Of a stretch of 64,000 nucleotides of DNA, positions 12,257 to 21,608 are shown in pieces. Position numbers and translations under genes: made by a program. Below the pieces are notes generated by a model. It saw only the letters and a list, made by a program, of their open reading frames with translations, was not told the DNA's origin and searched no databases. This stretch comes from Isochrysis galbana (Eukaryota > Haptophyta > Isochrysidales > Isochrysidaceae): the NCBI GenBank assembly GCA_018136815.1, contig CM030932.1, forward strand, positions 4,566,287 to 4,630,286, read 5' to 3'. The number at the start of each line of letters is the position of its first letter. Within the stretch, counting starts at the first letter, position 1.

Positions 12257-12629
12257 CCCATGGCCTCCCCTTGGGCCCCAATGGGCTGGATCTCACTGGA
12301 TCCGCCCTTCCTGCCCAAAATTTCGAGCAACGAGCGCGCTCCGCGCGCTCGATGCAGATTTTTGGGCAGCATCTTCGACTTGCGTCAACAGTCGCTTATG
12401 ACTGTTTGACAATGCAAGGTGAGGGAGGAGGGGAGGTGGCTCAACATGGCCCCTCCTTCAGCCTCAATGGGCCTAGTCCTCTTTGGACTGCCCCTCCCAC
12501 CCAAGAGGGTGGCTTCCTTGGGCACCCCCTTGCCCAAGCTGACTTCGGTTTGTCGACTCGGTCGACCCCCTCAAGGCTAGGAGTAGAATATATGGTACAG
12601 GCCGACCCCGATACGGGCTCGGGCTCGGA

Positions 12630-12960
12630 GAAGAGCCAAAAAGCAGCATGAAAAGAACGCACAAGCATGACCGATCGATAATCTATAATGACGCACCCTT
12701 GACCGCGCGAAGACCACAAACACACTCGGAGAAAGGAAGACGCGAGCGAACCTTAACCTTACAACAGGTCTGTCCCGAAAACGCATCCACAACCGGGCCC
12801 GTGGTAGCGCACCAGGGCCGCACCCCCGACACCGAAGACAAAGGAAAGAGGGGGGGAAGGTGAGGAGGTGGTAGAAAGGGATGGAAGGGCGTCGTATGAT
12901 ATGCGGTGAAAGGTGCCGGCTAGCAATAGGTGTGTAGCCCTGAATCTTCAGATCTTTTTT
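12630..12960 (+). mobile_element. LINE-A 3' UTR copy, 5'-truncated
   Basis: Matches the 3' UTR of the complete element at 58655-61096. Shared blocks are GTAGCGCACCxGG, CCGAACCCC-like text and the terminal TAGGTGTGTAxCCCxGAATCTTCAGAT followed by a T run (12955-12960). ORF1 and nearly all of ORF2 are absent. No target-site duplication could be identified by eye. Confidence 0.65.
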
Positions 12961-13099
12961 ATAAAAGTAGCTTGTTCACATCTAGATATAGATATACATA
13001 CAGTTACAGGGCGACCGCAAATTCTTCACGGGTAGAGCGTGAGCGCGCGTGACGGAAGGGGAGACAGGGGGGGGGAAATCGCACCATTTCTTGGCGAAG

Positions 13100-13220
13100 A
13101 TTTTCATAGTGGCAGGTGGCCCCCCCGGAGGTTTTTTTTGGGCATCGCGCCACGGCCACGGTCAAAAAATGCAGCCCAACCCTTATTAGTAGTTAAAAAG
13201 CCCCTGTTTGACCGCCCTAA
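13100..13220 (+). mobile_element. LINE-B type 3' end
   Basis: Sequence ending AGTTAAAAAGCCCCTGTTTGACCGCCCTAA (13191-13220) matches the reverse complement of 7515-7560. Only the 3' terminus is recognisable. Confidence 0.5.
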
Positions 13221-13299
13221 CAACAACAAAAAAGTCTGACGCACAGGCACCCGCCGCTTGCCGCTTGCTTCCTGATTCCACAGAGAGACGAGGCGATTC

Positions 13300-13735
13300 C
13301 ATTCTGTCGAACACGCCTCCTAAGTTCTAATTTTTGGGACATGATCAGGAGCACTGCCCGGAGTATGCTTTCATCCTCGAGAATCATCTCATAGATATGA
13401 ACCAAGGGCAGGTATGCCGCCGAGCCTGTGCGCGCCGAGCTCACGGAGAGAGAGAGAGCCCTGGAGAGCTGGGGTACTCCCATTGTACCCCCCCCCCCCC
13501 CTCCCCCACATGGCGTGCCATTGGAGGGGTGGTCGCGGAGGAGAGTAGAGGCGCGCTTCATTTCGTTCGAACACATTTCCTAATTTCTAAGTCTTGGGGG
13601 CATGAACAAGAGCACCGCTGAGCACGGGTTCGTCGTCGAGAAGTACCCCCCCCCCTCCCCGCCCGCCCCCCCTCCCCCCATGGCGTGCCTTTGGGGCGGT
13701 GGCCCCGGAGGAGAGTGGAGACGCGGAATCCCGAG
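13300..13735. repeat. imperfect tandem duplication
   Basis: A block with GAACAC..CCTAA.TTCTAA..TTGGG.CATGA.CA.GAGCAC (13310-13360) recurs at 13568-13620. The CATGGCGTGCC.TTGG block after a poly-C run (13490-13520) recurs at 13660-13700. The unit is therefore about 160-250 bp with poly-C runs of unequal length. No product is recognised. Confidence 0.6.
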
Positions 13736-14543
13736 CGAGGCGCCGTCGCTCGGCGGCGCATACTTTTCCCTCGGGACGGAGTGTGTTCGTCGCCTGCCGC
13801 CGTCCGACCGAAAGACCGAAAGACGATAGAAAACACGTGAAGAAGCTGGAAGAACGACTCTCTCCCTCTCTCCTCCCCTCCTCGCCTGCTAACGTCCTCG
13901 TGATCGGGCAAAGAAGCAGAGCGGGCAGAGAGACGCTTAAAACAACCCTCGAACCAGTCCTGATCCCCTGAGCTGGGAGAACTTGAATCCAGAATGGGGG
14001 CGGGGGGGTGGGGCGGGGGGGGGGGGGGGAAGTGAAGGGTGGGGGGGGGTGAGAGAAACGGCGCAGCGAGGCGCCGGTGAGATCGGACGGAGATCGCGCT
14101 CAAGGTGGGCGGGAGCTTGGAGCGTGGGGCCAGATCAGAGGCTCGGCCCGGCGAGTTCCGGCCAACTTATCTCGACGGCGCGCAGATACCGGGGAGATGT
14201 CGTGGAAGACGGGCGTGCGAGATGGCTCGCACTCACCTTACGGCGTGCACATCTCTGCGAGAGGAGAGAGCGAGGGGGGGGGGGGGAGAGGAAGGGAAGA
14301 AGAAAGAAGAGGCTGTGAGGTGTGGAAGAGAAAGGCTGCGAAGATGGAAGAAGGGAGGCCCCCCCCCCCCCCAAGGGGTTTCTAAGTGGGAAGAGAGACG
14401 GGGGGGCGCGAGGGAATCGAAGCTCGTCGTCTCCCACACCAAAGGAGAAAGAGCGGGGGGGGGCGGGGCGGGGGGGGGGGGGGGGGAGCGCCAGAATCCG
14501 TTCATTCAGGCCAAAATCTCGCTCCCATCGGCCCTGTCTTTCT

Positions 14544-14588
<45 letters not shown>

Positions 14589-14647
14589 CCCATTTGCCTA
14601 AGGAGTCCCCTTCTTCGGGCCCACCTCCCCTCGCTCTCTTCACCTCT
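13736..14647. other. G-run/CT-rich leader region
   Basis: Contains several long G or C homopolymers (about 14005-14030, 14275-14286, 14361-14372, 14456-14486) and (CT)n at 14549-14583. No domain is recognised. The CT tract sits about 65 bp upstream of the F-box start and is probably its 5' UTR or promoter. Confidence 0.6.
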
Positions 14648-15175
14648 ATGGGCCTGGCATACCCCATTGCTCTCACGCCAGCGCTACGAGATCAAGGGCT
14701 GCATAGTGCACGGGGCAGCTCGCGCGACGGCATTGACTTCATCCGCACCGCCCACCAGCTGCTCTGTCGTCTGGTCCAAGGCAACGCCGCCACCAACGAG
14801 AATCCCTCAGCGTCCCAGCTATTGCAGCTTCCTCAAGAAGTCCTCGTCCGGATACTGCATCAGCTTGAAACGCGTGATCTCGCTCGCTTCGCGAGCACTT
14901 GCACCTTTCTCTGGACCGGCCGCGACGACGCAGCTTCCCCAGTCGAAGTAGTGCTTCGGAGGAGGGCGAGCAGCCGTCGACGACTACCTGCAAATCCGCC
15001 AGAGCAATGGGTGCCGCACCTCCTGTGGCGTGAACGCATGCTCACTCCTCGGCCTAGCGACAATCGTGATGACAAACGTTCTGAGGCGTTGAAGAACCTG
15101 AGCTCCAGGCGTCGTAGTGCGCTCGTATTTGCGAGCCCAGCTTCGTTCCGGCTCGCAATGGTCCGTGCAACATGA
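14648..15175 (+). CDS. F-box protein
   Basis: Single-exon 175-residue protein. The start at 14648 lies just after the CT-rich leader and gives MGLAYPIALTPAL. An F-box lies at about residues 57-95 (LLQLPQEVLVRILHQLETRDL, then ARFASTCTFLW), the Skp1-binding fold of SCF ubiquitin ligases. Beyond it come basic residues and PEQWVPHLLWRER, a pattern I associate with short algal F-box proteins. No substrate-binding repeats (LRR, Kelch, WD40) are present. It may be a substrate adaptor whose target region lies in the short tail, or the protein may continue in an unrecognised 3' exon. Confidence 0.7.
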   Translation: MGLAYPIALTPALRDQGLHSARGSSRDGIDFIRTAHQLLCRLVQGNAATNENPSASQLLQLPQEVLVRILHQLETRDLARFASTCTFLWTGRDDAASPVEVVLRRRASSRRRLPANPPEQWVPHLLWRERMLTPRPSDNRDDKRSEALKNLSSRRRSALVFASPASFRLAMVRAT

Positions 15176-15556
15176 GTTCCGTGGAACGTGAGTTCCGTGC
15201 AGCTTGAGTTTGGTTGCCGAACAAGAGGTCAGACCCCTGAATACCTCGTCGTCCTCCACACATTCTCTAGGTGTGGCTCACCTGTTGCATGGAACGTCGG
15301 GCTCTGGGAAGATGCATCCACGGCCGCAGCGACGCGAAAGCGTGGGCTGGGCTAGGGCTAGGCGTTGAGTCTAGATGTTGCATCTTGCATGATGTGCATG
15401 TGGTGTCAGGTGTATCTAGGTGTATCATGTAAGAATCACGTAACATTCTCCTTCTAATTATTCTCCCCACTCGCGCGGCCCTGGCTTCTACTCTGTAGCC
15501 ACTCCCTTCCGCATCCGCCTCACCCTTCATCCGCCTGAGCTAGAGGCTACTCGCTA
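15176..15556. other. no gene recognised
   Basis: Begins with two near-repeats of GTTCCGTGxAxCxTGAGTT (15176-15210) just after the F-box stop. The rest is unassigned. Confidence 0.4.
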
Positions 15557-16036
15557 CTCCCTCTCTCCACTCTCGCCAATCGCTCTCCCTGCAGCACGTC
15601 GCCATGCGCGCGCCACGGCCTGCTCTCAGAGGTCCGTTGTTTGGGGGCTCCCAGAGGGCCAACAGGGGCAGCCCAAGGGGCAGTGGATGGATGCTGGGGC
15701 TCAGCCCCTAGGCCCCCCTTGTCTCTCCTATGCTCGCCTCGCTAGCCATGGGAGCCGCCCAGAGGACTCTGTCTGCCTGGCGACCAGGGATGAAGGGGGC
15801 GGTCAGCTCGAGGCCAGGCCCTGCGAGGGTGTGGGAGTGCAGCTCGCGATCCGCGCCCACTAGGGGTCTGGGTGGTTGTGATGATTGCCCAGCTCATGCC
15901 AAATGGCAAATGCAAATGCAAATGATTTGCAAATGGCAGAGCACAAGGATGACCGACGGGCCCCCCGGAAGGGAGTTGGAGCCTGAGGGGGGGGCGCGAG
16001 GCGACCCCCCATGCTGAACTAAGTATAAACTTAGTT
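15557..16036 (+). repeat. R1 dispersed repeat, near full length
   Basis: The longest plus-strand copy, about 480 bp. It aligns with the reverse complement of 36361-36866 from CTCTCTCCACTCTCGCC through GGGGGCTCCCAGAGGGCCA, GGGGCTCAGCCCC, CTGGCGACCA, GGGTCTGGG and the C-rich 3' part. It ends in the perfect palindrome AACTAAGTATAAACTTAGTT (16017-16036). It contains a run of CAAATG units at 15900-15935. No protein is apparent. A structured 3' end plus truncated relatives suggest a SINE/LINE-like retroposon. Confidence 0.75.
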
Positions 16037-16954
16037 GAGTCGGAGTTGGACGAGGTAGAGATAGACGGGACACACAATCACACAATAGGCGCTCGCCCCA
16101 TTTATATATAAATTTATTTACGTTAGTAAATAAGTGGTCGAAGTGAAGGTCGAAGGTCGGCTGAGACAGGCGGGAGAGCGGAGGGAGTGGCGCAAGCTCG
16201 CCAGGGGAACCTCTCGAAGAAGATTTCCCGGACGCCGTCATATATTCTGCGGAGGAAGCTTAATGCTTAAGCTTAGGCCGAGCACCGAGCATTCTAGATT
16301 CTAGTCGTAGTCGTACCAAACAACAAACAAACGCGCCGCCAAAGCTCATACCACCCCACCCCGGCGTGCTTTTCGTCCCTTGTATTAAGTCGTTCGATGT
16401 TCGATGGTTGTAAACTGTAAACCGATCGAACGCCTTATTATCATGATAGGTTTTCACCCAGTGAACGCTCGAGGCTTGCCTGGAGTTCTAACGGCCAAGC
16501 CAGGGGCCTGCGAGGGGAGAGCACTCGAAAGAAAGCGAGGTGCTTATGCCTTATAGAACTGTGCCCCGTGTCGTATTTGTAGTGAGACCATGACTGGCAG
16601 GTCGGAGTGTCCGTATACATGGCTAGTGTCGGTAGCGGTACTAATGCTCATTGATATTATTATTATACTTTTCATATTAAAAGGCTGCGCACACCCGGCA
16701 CCGGGCGCCGTTGCAGGCGCCTCCCGCTTTCCCAATGCGAGCTCGTCGCCTCGAACAACCTGCACTCTATGTACACCGGCTCTGCTACTCGTACCACTTC
16801 ATATGTGGGGAGGTAAGAAACTCTGCCACCTCATCAGAGGAGGGAGAAACGATCACGGCAGACAACGGCCACACCTCACACTTCAGCCTTAGCATCACGC
16901 ATGCCGATTGCATAGCTGTTCTCGCGGCTATGGCTTCGCCACTCCGTGGCCACC
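16037..16954. other. no gene recognised
   Basis: AT-richer intergenic DNA. No domain, tandem repeat or convincing exon was found. Confidence 0.4.
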
Positions 16955-18082
16955 TTAGCTGTCCAGCTGGGCTGCCAACTGTGCCGAATGCCCCTTCACG
17001 AGCAGCCGCGCCTTCTCGCGCTCCGTCTGCAGGGGTTCCAGGGTTTGCTGGATGACCTTCGCCTGCTTCTGCAGCTCCACCTCTCGTGCCCGCAGCCCGT
17101 CTAATTTGGTCTCCTGCTCGCGCCGTTGTTCACGCGCGACGTCGAGCTCGACCTGTGCTTGCCTCAGCCTATCAGCAGCGGCCTCCTCCTCCCGCTTGAG
17201 ATGTTCGAGCACGAGCGAGGCGGTTGCCGTGCGCTCGCGTGTGCTGCGCGCCTCCTCCTCCGCCTCCTCGAGCTGGTTCGTCAGCACGGTGCACCGTAGC
17301 GTAAACGCGCGGTACTGCTGCGCGTACCGCTCCGCCTCTCCGAGCGAAGAGGAACTCTGTCGCCCGGTGACGGCGCCGCCGGCTCCAGCCGCCGCCACCT
17401 CGCCCAGCACGTCGTCCCCTCTCTCTAGTCTCCGCTGCTTCTCGACGAAGCCGTCGATGACCTGCTGAAGCGAGACGTTGATTGCGTGCGAGCCGATGGC
17501 AGTCCTGCAGAAGGGGCAGGTCGCCGCCGCAGCCTTCTGCTTGAGGTGCTGCTGGAGGCAGCCGGCACAGAAAGTGTGGCCGCACGGGAAGAGGAGCATC
17601 GGCTGGTGCTCCTTCCCGCTCATCAGCTCGTAGCAAATCGGGCAGGTGTTGGTGGCGATATGCCCTTCGAGAAATCTGGCGATCTCTCCTCCCACCTCTC
17701 CGCTCTGCATCGCCTTGGCCGACTCCTTCCGCACCTGCGCAGCAATGCGCGAGGGATACGGTGTCATCAGAGCTCGCGACCGTTTCGATCCGATCAAGTT
17801 CACACGTGTGCCGTGAACTTGATCCTGCCGCTCAAGCCGTAGAGCGGGCTAGCCGTAGAAGGGAGACAAGGAGGGGCTGCTCCAGCCCTGGGCGTTGCGC
17901 ACCTGAGCAGTAAGCCGCGTGGTGATCTGCTCCGTGAGCCGCTCGAGCAGGCGGGCGTCGAGTGAGGAGGAGGGAGTAGATGGAAGGCCGAGGGAGGCGA
18001 GGGCATCCGTCCGGTCTAGCTCCGCCTGCCTCTCTGCCATCCAGCGCTGCTGTTGCTGACGGAGAGCCTCACGAGGCTCCAT
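16955..18082 (-). CDS. RING-finger coiled-coil protein (putative E3 ligase)
   Basis: Two exons on the minus strand, 18082-17903 and 17734-16955, joined in phase 0. The 319-residue protein has a continuous helix across the junction (LTEQITTRLTAQ + VRKESAKAMQSG). The RING (about residues 89-135) has CPICYELM, then FPCGHTFCAGC and ATCPFC, giving a C3HC4 Cys/His order. From about residue 190 to the end it is strongly Glu/Arg/Gln-rich coiled coil. The pattern is typical of RING ubiquitin ligases that dimerise or bind targets through a coil, like TRIM proteins but with no B-box seen. The 168-bp intron contains a 12-bp inverted repeat. GA/GGGA repeats (CT on the coding strand) precede the start. Confidence 0.85.
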
Positions 18083-18250
18083 GAGGGGTGGGGGGGAGGG
18101 AGCTAAGGAGAGGCGAGGCGAGGCGAGGCGAGGGAGAGAGAGGGAGAGAGGGGGGGGAAAGAGAGAGGGAGGGAGGGAGGGAGAGAGGGAGGGAGGGAGG
18201 GAGGGAGGGAGGGAGGGAGGGAGAGAGGGAGAGGGAGAGAGAGAGAGAGG
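18083..18250. repeat. GGCGA/GGGA/GA tract
   Basis: (AGGCG)n at about 18109-18131, then (GGGA)n and (GA)n to 18250, immediately upstream of the RING gene start. It reads as CT-rich on that gene's coding strand. Confidence 0.9.
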
Positions 18251-19574
18251 TGGGAGCGCTGTTCGACCACGACCTTATTCCTAGAAGCTAGCAGACCTGT
18301 CCTCCCCCCGGTATTTCAGCCTCCTGCTGAACTCCCTGCATGGCTTGGAGCCCCAGAGCCCTCGCAAGAGAAAGGTACACAGGGTAGATGGAGATGTACT
18401 CTTGGATAGATGTAGATGTACTCTCGGACATAACGACAGAACCACGTTCAATGGCCCCGAAGCTTTCGCATTTTGCATTTTGGGTCTTTTCTTGTTCTTG
18501 TGGCTTGTGGGGGTGGGGGTGGGTGGGGGTGGTGGGTAGTGGGTAGTGGGTGGGGGTACAATGGTTATTGGTATTGGGCAACCAAAAGCGCAAAGGCCAG
18601 TGCTCATGCATGAGGCTCATGCACACACAGGACACAGGTGACCGGTGACCGGTGACACGCTGCGCGTGCACACGCGCTTGTGAGATACGCCGCGCGTGCA
18701 CACGCCAGCACGCCAGCGAGTGTCAGTGTGCAGTGTGCAGTGTGACACGTTGTGTACATTGTGCACATTGCTGATTGTGATTGCTGCTCAGCAGTCGCAT
18801 TCGCACGGCCCCGCGGCGCTCATCAAGGCATCAAGGCGCGGCCCTTCGGCCCTTCCCCCTCTCCCGATGCCGCCCCGCGCCCCGCCCCGAGTCCCGAGCT
18901 CGCGAGTTCGCCCTCGCCGCCTTGCCAAGGCCAAGGCCAAGGCCTAGGCGGATAGTTGTGTATAGCGCGTAGCGTGTTTGCTTGCTGCTTGCTGTTATTA
19001 TATATTACTACTATTTGGATTTGGATTCGGGCACCCGTCACAGGCGTAATCTCCATAATTCTTAAAACGCGAAACGCGCCGCGTCAAATTCAAAACACAG
19101 TGACACGAAGTGTACAGTGTACAGTGTACAGTGTACTCCGATGTCCAAATTGCCCATCCCTCACCCAAGGTCCAAGGTTGTCGTAAGCCTAACATCATAC
19201 ATCATCCCCATGGCCATGGCTCTAGCCAACAGCCAACAGCCAACAGCCATACCCATACCGTATCCATACCCACATGGGCCCATCGCCCACGCGAGAGGGG
19301 CACATCTGGTCGTCAACGTGCGGCTTGCTTGGCCTTCTAGGAGTACAACCTGCGCATGACACTAGGAGTACACACTCGATGGATCCGCGCCCCCCTCACA
19401 GAGCCCAATAGCCAATAATACAATAATACCTAATGGTGAGAGAGGATGTTGTCCGAATATGTACAAGATATTGATAGATGATGGTCGGGTTCTTTGGGAG
19501 GAAAAAATAAACAGGACGCCCTCTGCCTCCCTCCCTCCCTCCTTCCCTCCCTCCCTCCCTCTCTCCCTCTCGCG
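18251..19574. other. intergenic with short tandem repeats
   Basis: No gene is seen. It holds a G4-capable run of GGGGGT/GGGT units (18508-18545), GGTGACC repeats (18636-18655), CAGTGTG repeats (18725-18750), and AGTGTAC repeats at 19108-19137. A CCCT/CT tract (19525-19570) leads into the FUN14-like gene. Confidence 0.6.
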
Positions 19575-20069
19575 ATGCTTCTCCTCGACCGCTCTCTGCT
19601 GCTCTGTCTTCTGCTTGCGTCCCCTCCACATGTGCAGTGCGAGTCGTCGACAGAGCGACGTCTCGAGGCGATGCTCGACCACGCGCTACGCCTCACCAAG
19701 GGCGCGGGGGGGGAGACGGCTGTGGGAATCGGGATGGGCATCGTTGGCGGTTTCGGCTGTAAGCAGCTGACTGGTCTCGCACTCAAGGGCTGCGTGACGG
19801 CGGGCGCGGTGGGCATCGGCGCGTACTGTCTTGGTATCGTCGACGACACACACGTGCACCGCGCTACGCGCGTACTCCACGAGAGCGCAGATCAGGCGCT
19901 CGCGCTGCTCCCAAAGGTGCTACGAAGGCTTGATATCGACAAGGATGGCACGCTAAGCCGAAACGACGGGAAGCTCGCCCTCTCGAAGGTGGCGCCGTTT
20001 GTGAAGCGGCACGTCGGATTCACAGGGGGGCTGCTCAGCGGGTTCGCAGCTGGCTACAGCTTGGGTTGA
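19575..20069 (+). CDS. FUN14-like protein with EF-hand
   Basis: Single exon, 164 residues. The start at 19575 follows the CT-rich leader and gives a hydrophobic N-terminus (LLLCLLLASPPHVQC) that could be a signal peptide or organelle-targeting segment. The middle has glycine-rich hydrophobic stretches (AVGIGMGIVGGFGCKQL, AGAVGIGAYCLG) and the end has FTGGLLSGFAAGYSLG, the Gly-rich end typical of the FUN14 domain. Before it sits one EF-hand loop, DIDKDGTLSRND, with acidic residues at the usual calcium positions. FUN14 proteins are small organelle outer-membrane proteins (FUNDC1 is a mitophagy receptor). The EF-hand suggests calcium sensing; that role is inferred. Confidence 0.65.
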   Translation: MLLLDRSLLLCLLLASPPHVQCESSTERRLEAMLDHALRLTKGAGGETAVGIGMGIVGGFGCKQLTGLALKGCVTAGAVGIGAYCLGIVDDTHVHRATRVLHESADQALALLPKVLRRLDIDKDGTLSRNDGKLALSKVAPFVKRHVGFTGGLLSGFAAGYSLG

Positions 20070-21608
20070 TCTGGCGGCTCGCCCACCACGTGGAGCCTGA
20101 GCCTCTTCTCTCCGTACGGTAACGTTGATGGCGACCATTTTCGTTTTGCTCAGCGAGCCGGCACGATGCGCTCTACGCCGTGAAGTGGGCTTACCGACAG
20201 TTCACGGTGTCTGCCATCAATCAGCCTCATGAAGAAGACTGGCACACGGCATCAGCACACCCCCACCAAAATCTGGACCATCACAGAAGATACGTTATCT
20301 CGTAATTTTCTCTCTTCTATGCCCTCGTAGAGCAGATTGTTCGTAGTGTAATAGCCACAGTATCGCTCGAGGTGTGCGCGTACACTTGTGCGATAGCGAT
20401 AGCACATGTTGCGATAAACTAGTACGCCATAACTAAGACTAAGGGCTAAGGCTTCCAGCCGCATCCGAACCCAAACTCAAACCCCGCCGCCGCACGGATG
20501 CCACTCTCTCTCCTGCTATGGCTAGCCCCAAAAGATTGAAATCCGTAGATCCCTTGTCCCTTGAAGCCGATTTGCTCTTCATTTATACTAGCTACTAGCT
20601 AGCTTATCGCTTTATGTCAAAGGTGTAAATGTAAATGTGCTGAATGTTGTAGGACACTACTTCTTTGTACTTGCATAATATATAGCACGACTGCTATAGC
20701 TATAGCACGTGCGCGCGCCTAATTTGCTATGTGAATGCGTGAATGTAATGTGAAAGTGAAAATGTGAAGAGTAAAATTTCGTGTGCAACAAAGTTTGTTC
20801 AACAAAGTACAGCGTTGAGGAGAGTTGCAGTTGCAATATACGCAATCTCCAATCAATGCGCGATGCATTCTGCATTCTTGCGGCGGTGGCGTTCGCCCAT
20901 GTCGCTCGCCAGAATTCTTCAGAGCATCAAACAGCAGACATGTAGTAGTGATCCGCGCAGCAAGGCGATGATGCGCTACGCTCCCCGCTTCTACTCCTAC
21001 TTATACATGTGAGCGTGCGCGGCACCGCATGCAGCTAACATATAGCGCTAGCGCTAGCGCCAGCTCGCTCCATACACACACTATCCTATGCGCGAGGGCG
21101 CCGGGGGCGGCAGTTCTGGCCCTCCGGCGCGCTGAAGCTTGCGCAGCAGCCAAAGTAAGAAGGAGCTCTTCCCGCGCGAGCGAGCCGCACGTGCACGCGG
21201 ACTCGGTGCGACTCTTGACTCCTTTATTGACATTTCCCATGGCACTTGAGCTGGAGAACCGTACCCGCACACAAGATGTGGGCGGCGCAGTGGCGCGATG
21301 GGCACGTGGGCGCGGTGGCGGTGGAGTCGTCCTGGGTGCAATGGCGATCATGTCGCGCAACCATACAACATCGGAAGCACGTGCGGCGCAGCATTTGTGA
21401 GCTAACGTTCTTGGCTTGGAAAATTACTTGGCCAACCAGCAGCAACCCATGCTGCAAGAGCTAATAGTCAAGGAACGCCCCGCAAACCAGGCGAACGTCT
21501 TGGAGCTCATCAGGCCCGTTCCCACGCATGTTGGGCCAGAGCTCATTCATTTACAGCCGAAGCTGCTCGCCGACGCCCACCCAGGCATGCAAAAACGCAC
21601 AATGTTTG
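20070..21608. other. no gene recognised
   Basis: AT-richer DNA in its first half. Several open frames occur on both strands (for example 21029-21400) but show no domain. (TAGCGC)n-like text occurs near 21040-21060. No RNA gene was identified. Confidence 0.4.

Noticed and set aside
14135-14593. long minus-strand and alternate-frame open reading frames over G/C and CT runs
   Set aside because: Low-complexity frames produced by simple repeats; no conserved domain.
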